DNA from: Pratylenchus scribneri
Lineage: Eukaryota > Nematoda > Chromadorea > Rhabditida > Pratylenchidae
Assembly: GCA_030063045.1 (NCBI GenBank)
Contig: JAQSEB010000132.1
Span: forward strand, 744,001 to 808,000
Length of the DNA: 64,000 bases
Reading direction: 5' to 3'
Below, piece by piece: positions 51,101-64,000 of this stretch (position 1 is its first letter; each line of letters begins with the position of its first letter). Both the position numbers and the translations under genes were made by a program. A model generated the notes under the pieces. That model was not told the DNA's origin, made no database searches, and saw nothing but the letters and a program-made list of their open reading frames with translations.

Positions 51101-54049
51101 AATTTTCCATTACACAATTCAGGAATATGTTCAATGACGTTAAACTATGAAAAAGAATAATTAAAATCAAACATAATAACAAAATAATATATGAAATTCT
51201 TGGCAAAAAAAAATTTTATTTAAAAATTTATAAATGCAAAATGAAAAGAAAATATAATAAAAGAAATTTAATTTTTCAGAAATTTAAAATTAAAAAGATT
51301 TTAATTGATTTTAAAACTAATATATAGTGTAGAAATATTATAAAATAAAATTAAATTGTAGTGTGGAAAAATTTAAGATTAACTTAATTATATCAGCCAT
51401 CCAATTATTAAATTATTATAAAAAAAATATAAAATAATCGAAAATATATTTACTAGTTAATTTTAAAAATTTTATGTCGATATTATTCGATTTATTCAAT
51501 TCTTTAATTAAATTTTTTATAAAAGAAATAATATATAAGTCCTTTGGTGAAACGGTTTAAACGTATGACTTTCATGTAATTATTTATAAAATTTAAAAAT
51601 CTAGATGGAAATTTTTGATTTTATTAGATATCAAAGTAAACTGGGCAAATTAAAAAAGAATTAAATTTTATGTTTCTTCCCTAATAAAAAGCTCGTGACT
51701 TGAAGTATTTTTATAAAAAAATTAATATTAAAATGTTTCTTATTGTTCATTTGATAAATTATACAAAAAGAAAATCATTTAAAAAAGTAAATTGTTTAAA
51801 ATTTTAAATAACATTTTAAAAATATAAATAAACGATTAATGTCCATAAGATGCAAATTTATAAATGAAGAATCACAATTTATAATTAAAAGTAAAATATT
51901 TTTGAACAATTAGGTTCAAACACAAATTTAGCAATTAGAAAAGTTAATTAATTAAAAAAAATACTTTTTCAAAAAATTCCCACTGATGATTAAAAATCAG
52001 GATGTGAATAAGAGAATAAAATAAAATATAATAATATGGTGAATTTCTTTGATAGGCTATAAATTTCTGATTCGAAAAATTTTTCTAAAGTATTTTTAAA
52101 TAAATATATTTCAAAATTTTGATAAAAATATAAAAATTATGCTCATTATTAATATTGTATTCCTGAACCTGCAACTGATATTTAGCCATTTTGCCCACTA
52201 ATCCTTTTTTTAAGTGACAATTTAATGACAGAATTTCATAAACGAATGCGACGCGTCGAAAAGGCAGCTAATGCTTTTTAGAGTATATTATAATATTATA
52301 AAGATTTAACTAAAATTTCAATTGTAAAAAATTTAATTTTAAAATAAATAAAATTTAAAATTGATATCACCCTGAATAGATTTTTGTAAAAATAATGAAA
52401 AATTCTATGTTTTTATCGAAAAATTGCAAAATTTTAATATAATATTTAAAAAATTAGCTATTGACAATAAAATAATTCAATTCAATAAAAAAATATATAA
52501 TTAGCATAAATATTGAAAATTTTAGTTCTAAATTATTTCTTTTACGCTCTCCTTTGAAAAAGCATTAAAATTCAAATAAAAAATGTAAATGAAAAATAAT
52601 GGTTGCGATTTTTTCATTTAGAAAAATTTTTTAAATAATTTGTTTTTTTTTCACTATAAGAAAGATGGGAAGGTTTACGATAATTATCGAAATTAATTAT
52701 ATTTTATGCGAAAATGCAATTTATTTTAAAAATTTAGTTGAATCCAGATCGAAGAAAATTCAAAATTATTTGAAATATAATATATTTAATAAATAAATAT
52801 AAAAGATTTATATTCTAAAAAAATAATTAGCAATGTAATTAATCATTTCTTTATAAAAATATATAATTAATAAATATAAAAAAATATTCCAACTATTTAA
52901 TATATTTGAAAGAATATATGAGATTTTTTCATTTACTATTAAGAAAGAAAAACAATATTTATAATATAAAAATCATTAGATATCTATAAATAAAAAAAAA
53001 AGTTTTAATGTCTTATATTTTTGACATAAATTATATTGATTGAAAAGACTATACTAACTAGAAAAAATTATTATTTAAATAATAAATTAAAAAATATGAA
53101 TAAATAAAATTTTATTATTTTATAAAAATAAATGAATTGATTTATTTTTTGCGAATAATATAAGATTAAAAATTTCAAGGAAAAACAATTACAAAAAAAA
53201 ATTATTTAAATTTATAAAAATACAACAAATGAATTTTACAAAATGATATATATCAAAAAATAAAAAAGATATTATATATTTTAAAATTATATAATAAAAA
53301 ATAAAAAAAAATATTTGTTCGAAAAATGAAAGTTTATTATATAAGTAAATCATAAAATTAAAAAGAAAGAAAAAAGAAAATAAAAGGAAATTTCAGAGAG
53401 AATACTTTCAAGTATAGCTCTATCCAGAAAATTGTGGATAAAAATTTTAACCAATAAATTCAACATCAAGAAAGAAACATTATCCATGATTCTTTTCTAC
53501 TAAATATTACATGAGAAGAGGGAAGAATGTATGAGATTAAATATGGATATAAAAGTTGTAAAATTTTTTAATTTTTTTATTTAAAGAATTATTATTTATT
53601 AATTAATTAATAAGGTGAACAAGTATGAACGGTCAAAATAATTTCGTTATAATACTGGCGGAGGCAAGCATCAATATTAATATTATGTCAACCCTAATCT
53701 ATTCAAATAATAATTTTCTGAATATAAAAAAACAGGTCCTATCAAGGGAAAAGAGATAACAAAATACATTTAGAAAATATCGATATGATTTGTATACAAA
53801 TGGTAAAGTAATAAGAAAAAAATGAATAAAATTAATTAAAATATTTAAAAAATTATTTAAAAAAAAGAATATAAATTAAAACGACTTTTCAACAAGCAAA
53901 ATAATCAAATGATCATTACATTATTTATAAATGAGTGATTTTTTTAAGATGATTTAAAGATTAAATATATCTTATAAACCAACAATAAATACTAAATGAA
54001 AAAAAAAGAATATAAAAACGTAAAAATTTGAATTAAATAAAAAATTTAG
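36137..54049. other. Long AT-rich gene desert with GC islands
   Basis: No gene can be firmly supported. Noted items: a - strand hydrophobic frame at 37,545-37,735 that would fit a signal peptide; a C2H2-like half finger at 38950-39000; open + frames at 40307-40480 (57 codons), 42209-42340, 43263-43367 (ATG-started), 43666-43791, 44672-44797 (one membrane-like segment), 50381-50518 and 53625-53759 (ATG-started); and - frames at 50504-50707 and 50857-51206. Their lengths are individually unremarkable for this composition. GC islands are often open on both strands, so strand cannot be assigned by eye. Confidence 0.5.
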
Positions 54050-54917
54050 ATTGAATAATCTAGAAAACTACCAAGGTCCAATTTTGAACACTCCATCATC
54101 AAATAAATATGGCTTCCAAACATCTAGCCGTGAAGGCCGTGGACAATTGGAGAATGACGATGATGTTATCTTTATTGAGACCAGAGTAAAAGAGAACAAT
54201 GGAAATTGGAAGAAATAGGAATTTTATTAAATTAAAATTAAAAAAGGAAGAATATATAAAATGAAATGACATACAAATTTAAAAAATTTGATTATTCATA
54301 GTAAAATTTTAATTTTAATCTGTTTTGAATTTAATTAAAATCTAAAGAAAATCATTTCGAAAATTTTTTAATTTTATAATTATAATGATTTTTTCAATTA
54401 AAAATATTTATAAATAATGAAAGGGTATAAAGCTGAATCAAAATATTTTATAGTTGATTTTTAAAATAAAAATAGTTTTAAGAATTTATTTATAAAATAT
54501 TTAATTTTCAACCTATCACAAAAAACTTTTAATATCCATAAATCAAAATTTTGAATTAGAAAAAAAATATCATAACAATGAATGTCTATTTTAAACTAAA
54601 TATAATTTCTAAATAACTAATGTTAATAAATAATATATTTTTGTGTTGATTTTGATTATAAGAAAAGAACTAAATCTCAATTTTAAAAATAATAACTTTT
54701 TTACTTTAAAAGAAAAATTTATATCAAAATTAAAATAAAATTAAAATGGAAAAAAATTATTGAAGAAAAATATATTATAAAAAATTATCTCAGAAAGTGT
54801 CGAAGAATGGAATTCTAGTTGGCATCCTTTGTGTTGATGAATGTAAATTTTTATTTTTTTAAAATTTTTTATTCAAAACAATAAGGGAATGCTTATAAAA
54901 GAATTTATTCGGGATGA
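54050..54917 (+). CDS. Candidate 3' end of an unrecognised gene
   Basis: Three exon-like pieces keep frame: 54050-54185 (acceptor AAATTTAG, donor AGA|GTAAAA), 54794-54842 (acceptor TTATCTCAG, donor GAAT|GTAAAT) and 54886-54917 (acceptor AATAAG), ending in TGA. The second intron is 43 bp, like those in neighbouring genes. The product contains ENYQGPILNTPSS, SSREGRGQLENDDDVIFIE and KNGILVGILCVDEWNAYKR. The acidic DDDVIFIE fits the core of a SUMO-interacting motif, which is suggestive only. The first piece could instead read through to TAG at 54216-54218. No upstream exons were found and no family is recognised. It lies just upstream of the Ly6-like gene on the same strand. Confidence 0.35.
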
Positions 54918-55149
54918 TGACTATTCCCCATAATTAAATAATAAAATAATATAGAATTATATTAAAAAATCGGAAAATAAAGTATCAATTTTGTTTATCA
55001 TTAAAACGGTGAACCAAGGATTTAATGAGTTTTTTCTTTTCACATTTCTTCTAAAATTTTTCCTTCTAAATAATACAATTTTTTAAACTTATAAACAGAT
55101 TTTAGTGTGTCGATTAATTACTTCACAAAGTAAATATACTGTCTGTGTG

Positions 55150-55616
55150 ATGAAGATGTTATTTTTGATTATTGTTGCTTTGATTATGCCCTTCTACTGC
55201 GTCTCAGGTTTATTAATGCCTTATCATGTTTTTGGTACAAATTTAATTATTTAGTGCTCAACTGTTGGGCAACACAAAATGCCGATCCAAAACCTTTGCG
55301 TTTATCCGTTGGTAAAGTGAATGGCAATTATAGTACAGAAGCGCCAATGACAACGATGATGCCATGGACCGGATGAGACCCGTGCCTTGACAACTTGTAA
55401 AATTGGTGAATTCTTTCTAATTTTGTAAATCTCCATTTTTTATTTTTAGGAAACAATTCAACTGAATTTGCCGGCTGTGGGAATGAGCGCAGTTGCGAAA
55501 GAGCGAACATTGGTTGTGAACGACTAGGCGGAACGCTGGTGGACTGTAAGCTGTGTGAGACAGACCAATGCAATCAGCCACAGGCAGCAGTGCAGCAACA
55601 GTTTAAGGAAGAATGA
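55150..55616 (+). CDS. Secreted Ly6/three-finger-like protein, frame interrupted
   Basis: Exon 1 (55150-55207) encodes a clear signal peptide (MKMLFLIIVALIMPFYCVS). Exon 2 is 55255-55405 and exon 3 is 55450-55616, with introns of 47 and 44 bp ending in AG. Exon 2 opens in frame with VLNCW and continues to TGA at 55374. The Cys-rich part is one frame over, from about 55360, with ALTTCKIG spliced to a tail with regularly spaced cysteines and ending VDCKLCETDQCN. The terminal Cys-x2-Cys-x4-Cys-Asn is the signature of Ly6/uPAR domains, extracellular disulphide-rich folds that are usually membrane-anchored or secreted. No long hydrophobic tail follows, which argues for secretion. A +1 shift between 55360 and 55373 is needed to join the halves: a sequencing error, an unrecognised small intron or a real mutation. 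If real, it is a pseudogene. Confidence 0.6.
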
Positions 55617-55696
55617 GGAAAATTCGGAGGAAAAAGAAATTAATCACAGATACCGAAAGAAATATTGCCGGATTTTTTCAATTCGATTTTTTTATA

Positions 55697-55702
55697 AATA
55701 AA
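55697..55702 (+). terminator. Poly(A) signal of the Ly6-like gene
   Basis: AATAAA lies 81 bases after the stop codon. A second AATAAA is at 55860-55865. Confidence 0.5.
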
Positions 55703-55961
55703 TAGGCAAAAACAGAAAAAGGGAATGATGAATTCTTTTTTTGTTTAAGCTAAAATTTATAGAAAATTAATGCAAAATTATTAACATTATCGCCCAAAAT
55801 ATTAATTTTATTTATAATAATAAGCATTTATTTAGAAATTCATAGTTTATATTTTATGGAATAAACAATTTTGCTTTAAAAATGAAAGATGTCTCTTTTA
55901 TTTTTCCCAAACAACCATAATACTTTCCTTTTATAGAATCGTAAAATTATTGGACCATTAT

Positions 55962-55967
55962 TTTATT
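55962..55967 (-). terminator. Candidate poly(A) signal of CAD
   Basis: AATAAA on the - strand, about 326 bases past the CAD stop. It is the nearest one I found downstream of the stop. Confidence 0.35.
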
Positions 55968-56292
55968 CAAATAAGAAGATAGTCCCTCAGGCAATATGGA
56001 AAATATTTTGTTTCATTTTTTTCATATTTCCAATTCTGAATTTACCCAAAGGCAATGACAAATTTCCCACTCTATAGAGAATAGAGCAAATTCCAAATTC
56101 TAATTTGGGGGAGGAAATCAAAAAATAATTCCAAAAAATCTGGTATTCATTTTTATCTCAAAATTATATTAAAAATTGATAAGAATAACTTAAAAAAATT
56201 AATAAATCCGGTTTAACAAATAAAAATGGAATCAAATCAAAATGTTTCATAATTTAGGGTTACAAAAAATGGAATCAATTGTAAATATTCTT

Positions 56293-63501
<7,209 letters not shown>

Positions 63502-64000
63502 CTTAAAAATATAAAAAATTAAATTTACTTATTTATTATGAATTTAATATATAATTTGCAAAAAAATACTGATAATATAGAAAAGACAAATAAAAAATTC
63601 CTGTTATGATTCAGCGATGTTTGACATAAAAATTAAACATTAAACTGAATTGATAGATATCTTAAAGTGATCATTGATTGATTATAAATTTACTTAGGTG
63701 TAATTAATGCGTAAAATAATATTGTACCAAAAACCTGCAGCTTTTTTAAACACGTTTAATACTGTTTATTTAGGTTTAAACCATAACAAATTATTATAAC
63801 ATTTGATGTTTCTATTCTAAGGAATCTAGGAAAATGTAAATTTGATATTTATATTTGTATCTAAAAGCCAAATTTCGGAATCTCTATAAATTGTTTTTTC
63901 AGATCATTTATTGGCACATTTTTCAGCATTTTCAGTATGTTTATCATTGTGAAATTTTATGTTGAAAAATCAATATAATTTGGTGCAATAAAACATGGCC
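63502..64000 (-). other. CAD intron, running off the window
   Basis: AT-rich DNA with no coding frame resembling the synthetase. It follows the acceptor of the first visible CAD exon, so it is taken to be intron. Its donor is outside the window. Confidence 0.75.

Larger units (their letters stand above)
55617..56292. other. Convergent intergenic region
   Basis: The Ly6-like gene (+) and CAD (-) end toward each other here. Both 3' untranslated regions must lie in this 676-base stretch. Apart from poly(A) signals on each strand I see nothing else. Confidence 0.7.

Noticed and set aside
55328..55573. Minus-strand 81-codon frame over the Ly6-like gene
   Set aside because: Opposite-strand shadow spanning an intron of the + gene.

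Overview
This window reads as nuclear DNA of a very AT-rich nematode. The evidence is short 43-56 bp GT-AG introns, many-exon genes, AT-rich introns around GC-richer exons, and a trifunctional animal-type CAD gene. The composition and intron style fit a plant-parasitic tylenchid such as a root-knot nematode, but genus and species are inference. There is no sign of prokaryotic gene organisation, tRNA, rRNA or CRISPR.

Layout. Positions 1 to about 54,000 are mostly an extremely AT-rich gene desert with scattered GC-richer islands of 50-200 bp. Within it I can support: a remnant of an HSP70-family gene (about 7.04-7.14 kb); a possible two-exon gene end (9.9-10.1 kb); one unusually long unrecognised open frame (27.25-27.64 kb); a complete, young-looking non-autonomous DNA transposon (32.27-34.20 kb); and a possible spliced gene fragment (35.5-36.1 kb). 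From 54.0 kb onward gene density rises: a candidate 3' gene end (54.05-54.92 kb, +), a secreted Ly6/three-finger-like gene with an apparent reading-frame break (55.15-55.62 kb, +), and, convergent to it, the 3' part of the CAD gene (56.29-63.50 kb, -).

The CAD gene is the firmest annotation. Fourteen exons were read by hand and join in phase. They encode the end of the carbamoyl-phosphate synthetase (allosteric domain), a complete dihydroorotase, a glycine-rich linker and a complete aspartate transcarbamoylase, all with recognisable catalytic motifs. The glutaminase and most of the synthetase lie beyond the right edge. Together these activities carry out the first three steps of de novo pyrimidine synthesis. 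One intron needs a GC donor to keep frame.

The most striking object is the transposon. Its terminal inverted repeats are identical over 172 bp and each carries six copies of a TTTGGCG-core motif spaced mostly 21 bp apart. Inside is a short MULE/FLYWCH-like first exon followed by a piece of the host talin gene (end of the head-rod linker and the R1 rod region) with its introns retained and one frameshifting base. It is a gene-capturing (Pack-type) element. No other copy of its terminal motif is seen in the window.
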